The translations under genes were made by a program, and so were the position numbers. The notes below the pieces were generated by a model. That model was not told the origin of the DNA and made no database searches. It saw nothing but the letters and a program-made list of their open reading frames with translations. Shown here in pieces: positions 42,549 through 51,174 of a stretch of 64,000 bases of DNA; position 1 is the first letter of the stretch; every line of letters begins with the position of its first letter. This DNA is from Rhodobacteraceae bacterium UBA6213 (GTDB lineage: Bacteria > Pseudomonadota > Alphaproteobacteria > Rhodobacterales > Rhodobacteraceae). The stretch spans positions 125,130-189,129 of the forward strand of contig DISJ01000009.1 of assembly GCA_002421605.1 (NCBI GenBank), in the 5' to 3' direction.

Positions 42549-44077
42549 GCCAGCGCCACCAGCAGCAGCGCAATAACGCCAACCAGCGTGCCTCCCGCAG
42601 CAAACAGCACCACATCGCGGCCGCGCCGGGGCGGCGGCGGCGGTGGCGGTGATTCGGATTGCTGTTGCAGCATATTCTCGACAATGCCCGGCAATTTCGG
42701 TCCGAAACTCGCTAGCACCCGCGCGCTGCGCGCAAGGTCGCGAACCATGGCGTGCGGGCCGAGGTTCTGGCGGATGTAGGTGGCGACCACGGGCTTTGCC
42801 ACCTCCCACATGTTGAGCGACGGGTTCAGCGAGCGTGCTACCCCCTCGACCACCACCATCGTGCGTTGCAGCAAGATCAATTCGGTGCGCGTTTGCATAC
42901 CGAACCGCTCTGTCACTTCAAAAAGATAGGCAAGCAGCCGCGCCATCGAGATGTTGCTGGCCTGCATGCCGAAGATCGGCTCGCCCACCGCGCGCAGGGC
43001 ACGCGCAAAATCATCTACCGAGCGGTCGCGCGGCACATAGCCTGCCTCAAAATGCACTTCGGCAACGCGTCGGTAATCCTTGCGGATGAAACCCATCAGG
43101 ATTTCGGCATACACGCGGCGCGAATACTCGTCGATTTGGCCCATAATGCCGAAATCATAGGCAATAATGTCGCCGTTGGCCGCCACCTTCAGGTTGCCCT
43201 GATGCATGTCGGCGTGAAAATACCCGTCGCGTAGCGCATGGCTGAGAAACAGCTGAAGCACCCTTCCAGAAAGCTCTGCAAGGTCGTGCCCGGCAGCTCG
43301 TAGCGCCTCTATATCGCCCATCGCGATGCCATCGACCCAATCGAGCGTCATGACTCGACGCGCCGACAGATCCCAATGCGGGCGCGGCGCGGCAAAGCCC
43401 GCGTCGCCTTCGGTATTGGCACAAAACTCCAGTGCAGCAGCGGCTTCCATACGCAGATCAAGCTCGCCCAGCACCACGCTTTCGAAATGCGCGATCACGT
43501 CCGATGGGCGCAGACGGCGTGACGACGGCGAAATCAGCTCGATCATCCGTGCGGCAAAGTGGAACGCGTCGAGGTCCTTGCGAAACGCCCGCTCAATGCC
43601 CGGGCGAAGGATCTTGACCGCCACCTTTGCGCCGGTATCGACGCGCCGCGCAGCGTGTACCTGCGCAATCGAAGCTGCAGCGACAGGCTCGGAAAACTCC
43701 GAAAAGATTGCCTCAACAGGCCGGCCCAGCTCGGATGCAACCGAGGCTTTTGCTTCGGCCACCGAAAACGGCGGCAGGCGGTCTTGCAGCACCGTTAGCT
43801 GTTCGGCCAGCTCTATGCCCACAACATCGGGGCGCGTTGAAAGCACCTGCCCGAACTTGATGTAGGCGGGGCCGAGCGCCGTCAGCGCGCGGGTAATCGG
43901 CGGCAGCGCAGGATCGCCCTTGAGGCCAAGCCACGCAAAAGGCCAGCCTAGCACGCGCGCCAAAAGCCGCAAACGCGGCGGCACATCCAGCGCCTCGAGC
44001 GCAAGTTTCATCGCGCCGGTTCGCTCGAACGTAGCGCCGGTGATAATCAGCCGCCAGAGATTGTGCGGGCCCCGCAT
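42545..44077 (-). CDS. ubiB: Ubiquinone biosynthesis protein UbiB, atypical kinase-like
   Basis: UbiB is an ABC1/ADCK-type ATPase needed for ubiquinone synthesis, probably in extracting or arranging prenyl intermediates at the membrane. The 510-residue protein has the family motif KxGQ (AYIKFGQVLSTRPD), an Ala-rich loop (AAASIAQVHAAR) in place of the Gly-rich loop, an AVKILRPG Lys motif, the catalytic YFHADMHQGN, YDFG, and a C-terminal transmembrane helix. It follows ubiE by one base and is convergent with flgD (stop codons overlap). Confidence 0.96.
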   Translation of the reverse strand: MRGPHNLWRLIITGATFERTGAMKLALEALDVPPRLRLLARVLGWPFAWLGLKGDPALPPITRALTALGPAYIKFGQVLSTRPDVVGIELAEQLTVLQDRLPPFSVAEAKASVASELGRPVEAIFSEFSEPVAAASIAQVHAARRVDTGAKVAVKILRPGIERAFRKDLDAFHFAARMIELISPSSRRLRPSDVIAHFESVVLGELDLRMEAAAALEFCANTEGDAGFAAPRPHWDLSARRVMTLDWVDGIAMGDIEALRAAGHDLAELSGRVLQLFLSHALRDGYFHADMHQGNLKVAANGDIIAYDFGIMGQIDEYSRRVYAEILMGFIRKDYRRVAEVHFEAGYVPRDRSVDDFARALRAVGEPIFGMQASNISMARLLAYLFEVTERFGMQTRTELILLQRTMVVVEGVARSLNPSLNMWEVAKPVVATYIRQNLGPHAMVRDLARSARVLASFGPKLPGIVENMLQQQSESPPPPPPPRRGRDVVLFAAGGTLVGVIALLLVALA

Positions 44078-44078
44078 C

Positions 44079-44831
44079 CTAGAGCTTCCAGCCAGAGTGC
44101 AGCGCGGCTATGCCCATGCTCAGATTGCGGTATTTCACTTGGCCAAAACCCGCCGCGCGGATCATGCGCGCAAAGCTTTCCTGGTCGGGGAACTTGCGGA
44201 TCGATTCGACAAGGTATTGATAGCTTGCACGGTCTTTGGCGACCAGTTCGCCCAGCACCGGGATCACGTTGAAGGAATAGCGATCATAGGCCCATTGCAT
44301 TGCCGGGTTCGGCAACTGGCTGAACTCTAGCACCATCAGCCGCCCACCGGGGCGCAGCACGCGATACGCTTCGGACAGCACGTCCTGAATGCGCGTCACG
44401 TTTCGGATGCCGAAACTCATGGTGAAAACATCATAAGAATTGTCAGCAAACGGCAGCGCCATTGCATCGGCCACCACCCATTCAAGCCGACTGGCAAGGT
44501 TTTCCGCCTCGGCCCGCTTCTGGCCCTCCAGCAGCATGCTTTCGGTCATGTCGCAAACGGTGGCCGTGGCCCCCGGCGCGCGCCCAAGAAAGCGAAACGC
44601 AACGTCGCCCGTGCCGCCCGCCATATCAAGCAGCCGCTGGCCTGCGCGTGGTGCCAGCCAATCCATCATCGCGTCTTTCCAGAGCCGGTGGATACCAAGG
44701 CTCATCAGATCGTTCATGATGTCGTATTTTGAAGCAACGCGGGTGAATACCCCGTGCACCATACCGGCCTTTTCACCCTCGTTTACGGTTTGAAAGCCAA
44801 AATGCGTGGTGTTCTGGGTGTTGTCCGTCAT
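44079..44831 (-). CDS. ubiE: Ubiquinone/menaquinone C-methyltransferase UbiE
   Basis: UbiE methylates demethyl-quinone intermediates in ubiquinone synthesis. The 250-residue protein has the SAM-binding motif LLDMAGGTGDVAFRFL near residue 65, the YDVFTMSFGIRNVTR segment near 135 and the RPGGRLMVLEFS motif. It forms an operon with ubiB and is divergent from mutM. A good promoter lies upstream at 44861-44888. Confidence 0.97.
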   Translation of the reverse strand: MTDNTQNTTHFGFQTVNEGEKAGMVHGVFTRVASKYDIMNDLMSLGIHRLWKDAMMDWLAPRAGQRLLDMAGGTGDVAFRFLGRAPGATATVCDMTESMLLEGQKRAEAENLASRLEWVVADAMALPFADNSYDVFTMSFGIRNVTRIQDVLSEAYRVLRPGGRLMVLEFSQLPNPAMQWAYDRYSFNVIPVLGELVAKDRASYQYLVESIRKFPDQESFARMIRAAGFGQVKYRNLSMGIAALHSGWKL

Positions 44832-44860
44832 GGGCCTTGCCGATCCTGAATGCTGCCCCC

Positions 44861-44888
44861 CTTATAGGCGGCACAGCGGCCAAGACAA
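44861..44888 (-). promoter_or_regulatory. Predicted housekeeping promoter of ubiE-ubiB
   Basis: On the minus strand, TTGTCT at 44888-44883 and TATAAG at 44866-44861 are separated by 16 bases, about 30 bases before the ubiE ATG. The -10 element is good, the -35 moderate. Confidence 0.5.
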
Positions 44889-44910
44889 TGCGGCAACGCG
44901 AGGAAGAGCC

Positions 44911-45762
44911 ATGCCGGAACTGCCCGAAGTGGAAACCGTGCGCCGTGGCCTTGCCCCGGCAATGGAAGGCCACCTGATCGAGCGGGCCGAGATTCGGCGC
45001 CCCAATCTGCGCTGGCCACTGCCCGAGCGCATGGCAGATCGGTTGCAAAGCGCGCGCGTATTGGTGCTGCGGCGGCGGTCAAAATACCTGCTGGCAGACC
45101 TGAGCACCGGCGAATCGCTTTTGATTCATCTTGGCATGTCCGGGCGAATGCTGGTGTCCGGCACGAACTTGGGCAGTTTTCACTACCCTCACCCCGCGCC
45201 GCAAAAGCATGACCATGTGGTGCTGCATATGGACGCAGGCGCTCGCATCACCTTTAACGACGCCCGCCGATTCGGCGCGATGGACTTGATGGCGACCGCC
45301 GCTGCGCCCGACCACTGGCTCTTGCGCGACATAGGGCCAGAGCCATTTGGCAACGAATTTGACGAAGAATACCTCGTAGCGCGCCTGAAAGGGCGCGCCA
45401 GCCCGATCAAAACGGCCCTGCTCGATCAACGCGTCGTCGCGGGGCTTGGCAATATATATGCAAGTGAGGTGCTGCACCGAGCAGGTATTGATCCGCAGCG
45501 CGCAGTCAGGCGGATCAGCGCGGTTCGAATCGCCTCGTTGGTGGCGATCATTCGACAGGTGCTATCCGAAGCGATCGAGGCGGGTGGTTCGAGCTTGCGT
45601 GATCATCGCCAGCCTGACGGTGAGCTTGGTTATTTTCAGCACGTGTTCCGGGTCTATGACCGCGAGGGAGCGCCCTGCCCGCGACCCGGTTGCGGTGGTA
45701 CCATTCGGCGCATCACCCAAGCGGGGCGTTCAAGCTACCTCTGCCCCGTTTGCCAGAGATGA
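44911..45762 (+). CDS. mutM: Formamidopyrimidine-DNA glycosylase MutM (Fpg)
   Basis: Fpg removes 8-oxoguanine and formamidopyrimidines from DNA and nicks the strand. The 283-residue protein begins MPELPEVETVRRGL, giving catalytic Pro1 and Glu2 after Met removal. The helix-two-turn-helix region includes LLDQRVVAGLGNIYASE, and the C-terminal zinc finger has Cys pairs in CPRPGC and CPVC. The frame is open from 44806, but the Fpg N-terminus fixes the ATG at 44911, which has AGGAAGAG upstream. Confidence 0.98.
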   Translation: MPELPEVETVRRGLAPAMEGHLIERAEIRRPNLRWPLPERMADRLQSARVLVLRRRSKYLLADLSTGESLLIHLGMSGRMLVSGTNLGSFHYPHPAPQKHDHVVLHMDAGARITFNDARRFGAMDLMATAAAPDHWLLRDIGPEPFGNEFDEEYLVARLKGRASPIKTALLDQRVVAGLGNIYASEVLHRAGIDPQRAVRRISAVRIASLVAIIRQVLSEAIEAGGSSLRDHRQPDGELGYFQHVFRVYDREGAPCPRPGCGGTIRRITQAGRSSYLCPVCQR

Positions 45763-45822
45763 CTTGATAATCGCCCGCCGAGTGTTAGGAGTCGCCCCCG
45801 GACTTCTGGAAAGGGGCGCCCA

Positions 45823-46599
45823 ATGGCCTACCAAACCTTGATCGTCGAGATTGAAGACAATGTAGCCCTGATCCGGCTCAATCGCCCCGAGGCGCTCAAC
45901 GCGCTCAATGCGCAGCTTCTGGGCGAACTTGCCGAGGTGCTGAAAGCCGCGGACAGCAACGACAAGGTGCGTTGCATCGTCCTTACCGGATCGGAAAAGG
46001 CATTTGCAGCGGGTGCTGACATCAAGGAAATGGCCGACAAAAGCTTTGTCGACATGTTCACTTCGGATTATTTCGGCACCCAAACCGAAGATCTTTTGCG
46101 CGTGCGCAAGCCGATCATCGCCGCTGTATCAGGCTATGCGCTTGGCGGCGGGTGCGAGCTTGCGATGATGTGCGATTTCATTATCGCCTCCGAATCGGCC
46201 AAGTTCGGCCAGCCGGAAATCAACCTTGGCGTGGTGGCAGGCATCGGTGGCACGCAGCGGCTGACCCGATTCGTCGGCAAATCGAAATCGATGGACATGC
46301 ATCTGACCGGCCGCTTCATGGATGCCGCCGAAGCGGAGCGTTCGGGGCTGGTCAGCCGTGTTGTGCCCGTGGGCAAGCTGCTTCCCGAGGCGATGGACGC
46401 GGCGCGCAAAATTGCCGCAAAGTCGGCGTTGAGCGCGATGGTTGTAAAAGAATCGGTCAACCGCGCCTATGAGACCACCCTGCGCGAAGGCATCCTGTTC
46501 GAGCGGCGCGTGTTTCACGCGCTGTTTTCTACCGAAGACCAGAAAGAGGGCATGAACGCCTTTCTTGAAAAGCGCCAACCGCAATTCCGCGACCGATAG
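45823..46599 (+). CDS. Enoyl-CoA hydratase
   Basis: A 258-residue crotonase-fold enzyme of the short-chain enoyl-CoA hydratase type. The motifs AFAAGADIKEMAD (oxyanion hole) and SGYALGGGCELAMMCD are present; catalytic Glu residues are expected in GQPEINLGVVAGIGGTQR and nearby. It hydrates trans-2-enoyl-CoA in fatty acid or amino acid breakdown. In Rhodobacterales this gene usually sits between mutM and rpsT, as here. AAAGGGG lies shortly before the ATG. Confidence 0.95.
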   Translation: MAYQTLIVEIEDNVALIRLNRPEALNALNAQLLGELAEVLKAADSNDKVRCIVLTGSEKAFAAGADIKEMADKSFVDMFTSDYFGTQTEDLLRVRKPIIAAVSGYALGGGCELAMMCDFIIASESAKFGQPEINLGVVAGIGGTQRLTRFVGKSKSMDMHLTGRFMDAAEAERSGLVSRVVPVGKLLPEAMDAARKIAAKSALSAMVVKESVNRAYETTLREGILFERRVFHALFSTEDQKEGMNAFLEKRQPQFRDR

Positions 46600-46621
46600 G
46601 TGTTTTTCTCGCCCCGCCCCG

Positions 46622-46650
46622 TTGACTTGCCCATGAGTCGCGCATAGAAG
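46622..46650 (+). promoter_or_regulatory. Predicted housekeeping promoter of rpsT
   Basis: TTGACT at 46622-46627 and TAGAAG at 46645-46650 with a 17-base spacer, about 40 bases upstream of the rpsT ATG. Spacing is ideal and both hexamers are good matches for the vegetative sigma factor. Confidence 0.65.
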
Positions 46651-46691
46651 CGCGACTTCAGGATTACCTACCGAAATCGGAAGATTTATAC

Positions 46692-46958
46692 ATGGCCAAT
46701 ACGCCCCAATCCAAGAAGCGCGCACGCCAGAACGAGCGCCGCAGTGATGTAAACAAAGCGCGCCGTTCTCGGATCCGCACTTTCTTGCGCAAGGTTGAAG
46801 AAGCGCTTGCCTCTGGCAGCGCAGACGCCGCCACTACCGCGCTGCGCGCTGCCGAGCCGGAACTGGCTCGTGGTGTCACCAAAGGTGTGCTTCACAAGAA
46901 CACTCTGGCGCGCAAAATGTCGCGCCTTACTGCCCGCGCAAAGGCGCTGGCGGTCTGA
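46692..46958 (+). CDS. rpsT: 30S ribosomal protein S20
   Basis: S20 binds 16S rRNA early in 30S assembly. The 88-residue basic protein has the conserved start ANTPQSKKRARQNERR, the central SRIRTFLRKVEEAL and the C-terminal GVLHKNTLARKMSRLTARAK. It has its own promoter and a strong terminator at 46982-47010, so it is a single-gene unit between echA and dnaA. Confidence 0.98.
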   Translation: MANTPQSKKRARQNERRSDVNKARRSRIRTFLRKVEEALASGSADAATTALRAAEPELARGVTKGVLHKNTLARKMSRLTARAKALAV

Positions 46959-46981
46959 TCTGAAAGCATAATCTCGTTTGC

Positions 46982-47010
46982 AAAGGGCGCTCCTTCGGGT
47001 GGCGCCCTTT
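46982..47010 (+). terminator. rpsT terminator
   Basis: AAAGGGCGC (46982-46990) pairs with GCGCCCTTT (47002-47010) as a perfect 9-bp stem, followed by TTCGCATTTTC. It lies 23 bases after the rpsT stop and is the clearest intrinsic terminator in the window. Confidence 0.85.
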
Positions 47011-47236
47011 TCGCATTTTCAACAAAAACAATAACTTACACTGACTGTGGCACGCGCGACAGATTCGCTGCGACATTTCCGAGTCAAGCTCGAAGTTTGG
47101 TTGCGCGGTCTGCCGCCAACTTGCTAGCGTGGTTCTTGCGATTCACGTTGTCTGGGGGACATGACGCATTGCACAACCTTCCGGCCTATGGCCGTTAGGG
47201 CAGACTGCCATTTGCAAGGCAGCGCAATGCGAACGG

Positions 47237-47251
47237 TTAGCTCGGCCTTAG
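47237..47251 (+). promoter_or_regulatory. CtrA-like box upstream of dnaA
   Basis: TTAG, seven bases (CTCGGCC), TTAG, the same half-site pair as upstream of flagellin. It lies 191 bases before the dnaA start. Each half has one mismatch from TTAA, so chance is possible. Confidence 0.35.
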
Positions 47252-47277
47252 CGCCGAACTGCTTTGAGGGCTGTTGA

Positions 47278-47295
47278 CTACAGATGCTTCTGTAG
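47278..47295 (+). promoter_or_regulatory. Inverted repeat over a -35-like element upstream of dnaA
   Basis: CTACAGA (47278-47284), TGCT, TCTGTAG (47289-47295) is a perfect 7-bp inverted repeat. It overlaps TTGACT (47274-47279), the best -35 candidate before dnaA, although no good -10 follows at the right distance. It could be an operator or a leader hairpin. Confidence 0.4.
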
Positions 47296-47442
47296 CCGAA
47301 GTTTCATGTCTTTCGTTTAACCGCCACCGAGGCGGAATGGTTCAGGGCTCTTGCCCCGATGCAACCTTTCCGAACTGGTGCGCTGTTTGGCGATTCCCAC
47401 CGTCGTCGAAGTCGCGGGCGATTACGCTGCGGGGATGGCCGA

Positions 47443-48816
47443 ATGCTTGGCAACTATTGGGAAAAGACACGGGGCGAGCTTTTCCGCGTTTTGGGTGCAA
47501 ATAATTTCTCCTGCTGGATCGAGCCGCTTTCGCTGGTGGCGCTGGATGATTCCATTGCAGCGATCGAAGCGCCCACGCGATTCATGTGCGACTGGGTTTC
47601 ACGCAACTATTCGGAACATATCCTACGCGAGTTGAACGCCTCCGGCGCCAAGGCGGCGCGGCTGGATCTGCGCGTGGCCGCGCGGCGCGAGGCCACCCCG
47701 GTCCCGCTCGCCGCCGTCGCCGCCCCCGCAGTAGAGGTGCAATCGCGCCGCGCCGCGCGTACGGGCGAAGGCGAATTGCTTGGGGCGCCGCTTGATGCGC
47801 GCTTCACATTCGACAGTTTCGTTGTCGGCAAGCCCAACGAGCTTGCGCACGCTGCAGCACGCAGGGTGGCCGAAGGCGGGCCGGTAACCTTCAATCCGCT
47901 GTTTCTTTATGGCGGCGTCGGGTTGGGCAAAACGCACCTCATGCATGCCATTGCGCACGAGCTGAGCGCACAGCAGCCGGGCCTGCGTGTGCTGTATCTT
48001 TCGGCCGAGCAGTTCATGTACCGCTTTGTTCTGGCACTTCGCGAACGCCAGATCATGGATTTCAAAGAGCTGTTCCGCTCGGTCGATGTGCTGATGGTCG
48101 ATGACGTGCAGTTCATCGCCGGAAAAGACAGCACGCAAGACGAATTCTTCCATACTTTCAACGCACTCGTAGATCAGCGAAAACAGATCGTGATTTCCGC
48201 AGACCGCGCGCCGGGCGAGATCAAGGATCTTGAAGACCGAATCAAAAGCCGCCTGCAATGTGGACTTGTAGTTGATCTGCACCCTGCCGATTACGAACTT
48301 CGCCTTGGCATCCTGCAAAGCAAGTCCGAGAACTATCGCAACCAGTATCCCGGATTGGTGCTTGCCGACGGCGTTCTGGAGTTTCTGGCGCATCGCATCA
48401 CCACCAACGTGCGCGTGCTTGAAGGCGCGCTGACGCGGCTTTTTGCCTTTGCCAGCCTCGTTGGGCGCGAGATTACGCTCGATCTGGCACAGGAATGTCT
48501 TTCAGACATTTTGCGCGCATCGGACCGCAAGGTTTCGATCGAAGAAATTCAGCGCAGTGTGGCCGAACATTACAACGTGCGCCTGTCGGACTTGATCGGC
48601 CCAAAGCGGGTGCGCACCATTGCTCGGCCGCGCCAGATCGCGATGTATCTGGCCAAGCAGATGACCACCCGCAGCCTGCCCGAAATTGGGCGCCGCTTTG
48701 GCGGGCGCGATCACACCACAATCATGCACGGCATCCGCAAGGTTGAAGAACTGAAAGGCGCAGACCATCAAATGGCCGAAGATATCGACCTTTTGCGCCG
48801 CTTGCTTGAGGCGTGA
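47443..48816 (+). CDS. dnaA: Chromosomal replication initiator protein DnaA
   Basis: DnaA opens the replication origin and also acts as a transcription factor. The 457-residue protein has N-terminal domain I (ELFRVLGANNFSCWIEPL), a short Ala/Pro-rich linker, the AAA+ core with Walker A GGVGLGKTH (near 157) and Walker B VLMVDDVQF (near 216), and the DNA-binding domain IV with GGRDHTTIMHGIRKVE (near 420). I chose the ATG at 47443, preceded by GGGGATGG, because the frame upstream to 47359 is not DnaA-like. dnaN follows after 108 bases. Confidence 0.96.
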   Translation: MLGNYWEKTRGELFRVLGANNFSCWIEPLSLVALDDSIAAIEAPTRFMCDWVSRNYSEHILRELNASGAKAARLDLRVAARREATPVPLAAVAAPAVEVQSRRAARTGEGELLGAPLDARFTFDSFVVGKPNELAHAAARRVAEGGPVTFNPLFLYGGVGLGKTHLMHAIAHELSAQQPGLRVLYLSAEQFMYRFVLALRERQIMDFKELFRSVDVLMVDDVQFIAGKDSTQDEFFHTFNALVDQRKQIVISADRAPGEIKDLEDRIKSRLQCGLVVDLHPADYELRLGILQSKSENYRNQYPGLVLADGVLEFLAHRITTNVRVLEGALTRLFAFASLVGREITLDLAQECLSDILRASDRKVSIEEIQRSVAEHYNVRLSDLIGPKRVRTIARPRQIAMYLAKQMTTRSLPEIGRRFGGRDHTTIMHGIRKVEELKGADHQMAEDIDLLRRLLEA

Positions 48817-48878
48817 CGCTGCAAGGCCTTGACGGGCCGTCGATGGCATGGACAAGTCCTGAAAAATCTTGAGCCTGC

Positions 48879-48901
48879 GCGGAAAACTGCTAGTTTTCCG
48901 C
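48879..48901 (+). terminator. Perfect 9-bp hairpin between dnaA and dnaN
   Basis: GCGGAAAAC (48879-48887), five bases, GTTTTCCGC (48893-48901). The stem is perfect and lies 23 bases before the dnaN ATG. No T-run follows, so it may be an attenuator, a leader structure controlling dnaN, or a protein site rather than a simple terminator. Confidence 0.6.
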
Positions 48902-48924
48902 TCCGGTAGCCTTTGGGGGTAAAC

Positions 48925-50043
48925 ATGAAGATCAGCATCGAACGCGCGGCACTGCTGAAAGCGGTCGCACAGGCGCAATCGGTCGTGGAGCGGCGCAACA
49001 CGATTCCGATCCTTGCAAACGTGCTGATCGAGGCAGAGGGCGCCACGGCGTCGTTCCGCGCCACCGATCTGGACATCGAGGTGGTGGACCGTGCGCCCGC
49101 CATGGTCGAACGCGCCGGAGCGACCACCGTTTCGGCGGTGATGCTGCACGAGATCGTGCGCAAGCTGCCCGATGGCGCGCTGATTAGCTTGGCGGATGAC
49201 CCGGCGACGGGGCGGCTTTCGGTGCAGGCGGGTCGCTCGCACTTCAACCTTGCAACGCTGCCGCGCGAAGATTTTCCGGTGATGACCACCACCGAATACA
49301 GCGCCAATTTCTCGGCCCCCGCGCCGGTACTGCGGCGGCTGTTCGACAAGTCGAAGTTTGCGATTTCAACTGAAGAGACGCGCTACTATCTGAACGGCGT
49401 CTATATGCATGTATCACAAGGCGAAAACGGCCCGGTGCTGCGCTGCGTGGCAACCGATGGCCACCGCCTTGCTCGCATTGATGCACCCTTGCCCGAGGGC
49501 GCAGCAGGGATGCCCGGCGTGATCGTGCCGCGCAAGACCGTGGGCGAGATGCGAAAACTTCTGGAAGACGACGAGGCAATCATTGCCGTTTCCGTTTCCG
49601 AGACCAAGGTGCGCTTTGCCACCCCGACGATCACCTTGACCTCGAAGGTGATTGACGGAACCTTCCCCGACTACACGCGCGTCATTCCGGTGGGCAACAC
49701 GCGGCGGCTGGAAGTGGATGCGGCCGAGTTTGCCCGTGCGGTAGATCGGGTGGCGACGGTTTCATCCGAACGCTCGCGCGCGGTGAAGCTGAGCCTCGAT
49801 GAAGACCGGCTGGTGCTTTCGGTGAACGCGCCCGACGCGGGTGCCGCTGAGGAAGAGCTGGCGGTGGCCTATGCGGACGAGCGGCTTGAGATCGGGTTCA
49901 ACGCCAAGTATCTGCTGGAAATTGCAAGCCAAGTGGATCGCGAAAACGCGGTGTTCCTGTTCAATTCATCTGGAGATCCCACCTTGATGCGCGAGGGTAA
50001 CGATACCTCGGCGGTCTATGTGGTCATGCCGATGCGGGTCTGA
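48925..50043 (+). CDS. dnaN: DNA polymerase III subunit beta (sliding clamp) DnaN
   Basis: The beta clamp tethers the replicative polymerase to DNA. The 372-residue protein has the three-repeat clamp structure: MKISIERAALLKAVAQAQSVVERRNTIPILANV, read as consecutive segments, at the start, FAISTEETRYYLNGVYMHV in the middle, and the conserved C-terminal end VYVVMPMRV, which completes the hydrophobic groove used by clamp-binding peptides. The ATG at 48925 follows a GGGGGTAAAC stretch. It lies between dnaA and recF in the canonical order. Confidence 0.98.
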   Translation: MKISIERAALLKAVAQAQSVVERRNTIPILANVLIEAEGATASFRATDLDIEVVDRAPAMVERAGATTVSAVMLHEIVRKLPDGALISLADDPATGRLSVQAGRSHFNLATLPREDFPVMTTTEYSANFSAPAPVLRRLFDKSKFAISTEETRYYLNGVYMHVSQGENGPVLRCVATDGHRLARIDAPLPEGAAGMPGVIVPRKTVGEMRKLLEDDEAIIAVSVSETKVRFATPTITLTSKVIDGTFPDYTRVIPVGNTRRLEVDAAEFARAVDRVATVSSERSRAVKLSLDEDRLVLSVNAPDAGAAEEELAVAYADERLEIGFNAKYLLEIASQVDRENAVFLFNSSGDPTLMREGNDTSAVYVVMPMRV

Positions 50044-50059
50044 CCGGGCTTCGCCCGGT
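50043..50059 (+). terminator. Hairpin after dnaN
   Basis: ACCGGGC-TTC-GCCCGGT, a perfect 7-bp stem that begins within the dnaN stop codon. There is no T-run and recF follows 42 bases later, so it probably stabilises or processes the mRNA rather than stopping transcription. Confidence 0.45.
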
Positions 50060-50101
50060 GCCTGCGGCGCGGATATTTGGCCTGAAGCAGGGGAAGGTGC
50101 C

Positions 50102-51172
50102 ATGCTGACCCGGCTGACGCTGTTACAGTTTCGCTCGCACCCGCATCTTGAGCTTGTGCTCGATGGGCGGCCGGTGGCGATTTACGGCGCGAACGGGGCG
50201 GGCAAGACAAATATTCTGGAAGCGGTGTCGATGCTATCGCCGGGGCGCGGCTTGCGGCGCGCGGGTGCGGACGAGTTGGCGCGCCGGCCGGGGGAGCTCG
50301 GCTGGAAGATCCGTGCAGAGCTGACGGTGGGCGGGGTTGGGCACGAGATCGAAACGTTCGCCGCGCCGAGTGGTGCGCGCGAGGTGTGGATTGATAGCAA
50401 GTCTGCGGCACAGGTCGCGCTGGGGCGGCTGATGCGGGTGATCTGGCTGGTTCCTGCGATGGACCGGCTTTGGATCGAGGCAGCGGAGGGGCGGCGGCGA
50501 TTTCTGGACCGTTTGACGATGGCGTTTCGGCCGGGGCACGGCGAAGACGTGCTCGCCTATGAAAAGGCCATGCGTGAGCGAAACAGGCTTTTGAAAGACA
50601 TGGTGCGCGATTCGGTTTGGTATGGGGCGTTGGAAGCGCAGATGGCGGCTTCGGGGGCTGCTATCAACGAAAACCGGGCGGCGGCTTTGGCGCGGATTAC
50701 GAACGCGCAGCAAGGGGCGACGACGGCATTTCCGGCGCCCGATCTGGCGCTTGAAGGCGAGGGGTCGGCGGATCTTTTGGCGGCGCTTGCCGAGGGGCGG
50801 GCGCGGGACATGGCGGCGGGGCGCACGCTGGAGGGGCCGCATCGGGCCGATCTGATCGCGCATCACGCGGCCAAGGCGATGCCTGCGGCGCAGGCCTCGA
50901 CTGGCGAGCAGAAGGCGTTGCTGATTTCGGTGATTCTTGCCAATGCGCGGGCCTTGGCGCAGGATACGGGCAGCCCGCCGATTTTATTGCTGGACGAGGT
51001 GGCGGCGCATCTGGACGGGGGGCGCAGGGCGGCGCTGTTTGACGAGATTTGCGCGCTTGGGGTGCAGGCTTTCATGACCGGGACGGGGGCGGAGCTTTTT
51101 GGCGAACTGGGCGGGCGGGCGCAGCAGTTCGAGCTGCGCGAAGGGGCGGGTGTCTGGCCGGTTTCGGCTTAG
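50102..51172 (+). CDS. recF: DNA replication/repair protein RecF
   Basis: RecF loads RecA at gapped DNA through RecFOR. The 356-residue protein has Walker A YGANGAGKTNILEAVS near residue 28, the signature STGEQKALLISVILA near 270, and Walker B PILLLDEVAAHLD near 300. The ATG at 50102 follows GGGGAAGG. The coding strand is strikingly G-rich (many GCG, GGG and CGG codons) compared with the upstream genes. Confidence 0.96.
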   Translation: MLTRLTLLQFRSHPHLELVLDGRPVAIYGANGAGKTNILEAVSMLSPGRGLRRAGADELARRPGELGWKIRAELTVGGVGHEIETFAAPSGAREVWIDSKSAAQVALGRLMRVIWLVPAMDRLWIEAAEGRRRFLDRLTMAFRPGHGEDVLAYEKAMRERNRLLKDMVRDSVWYGALEAQMAASGAAINENRAAALARITNAQQGATTAFPAPDLALEGEGSADLLAALAEGRARDMAAGRTLEGPHRADLIAHHAAKAMPAAQASTGEQKALLISVILANARALAQDTGSPPILLLDEVAAHLDGGRRAALFDEICALGVQAFMTGTGAELFGELGGRAQQFELREGAGVWPVSA

Positions 51173-51174
51173 CA

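Larger units (their letters stand above)
46959..47442 (+). other. 484-base rpsT-dnaA intergenic region
   Basis: No gene was found here. It contains the rpsT terminator, four GANTC (CcrM-type) sites at 47062-47066, 47081-47085, 47140-47144 and 47392-47396, a CtrA-like pair of TTAG half-sites (47237-47251), and a perfect inverted repeat overlapping a TTGACT hexamer (47274-47295). I looked for DnaA boxes (TTATNCACA) and found none, so there is no direct evidence for the replication origin here. The region probably carries the dnaA promoter and a long leader. Confidence 0.7.

Noticed and set aside
46959..47442. Replication origin in the rpsT-dnaA gap
   Set aside because: No DnaA boxes or AT-rich unwinding region were seen; GANTC and CtrA-like sites alone do not identify oriC.
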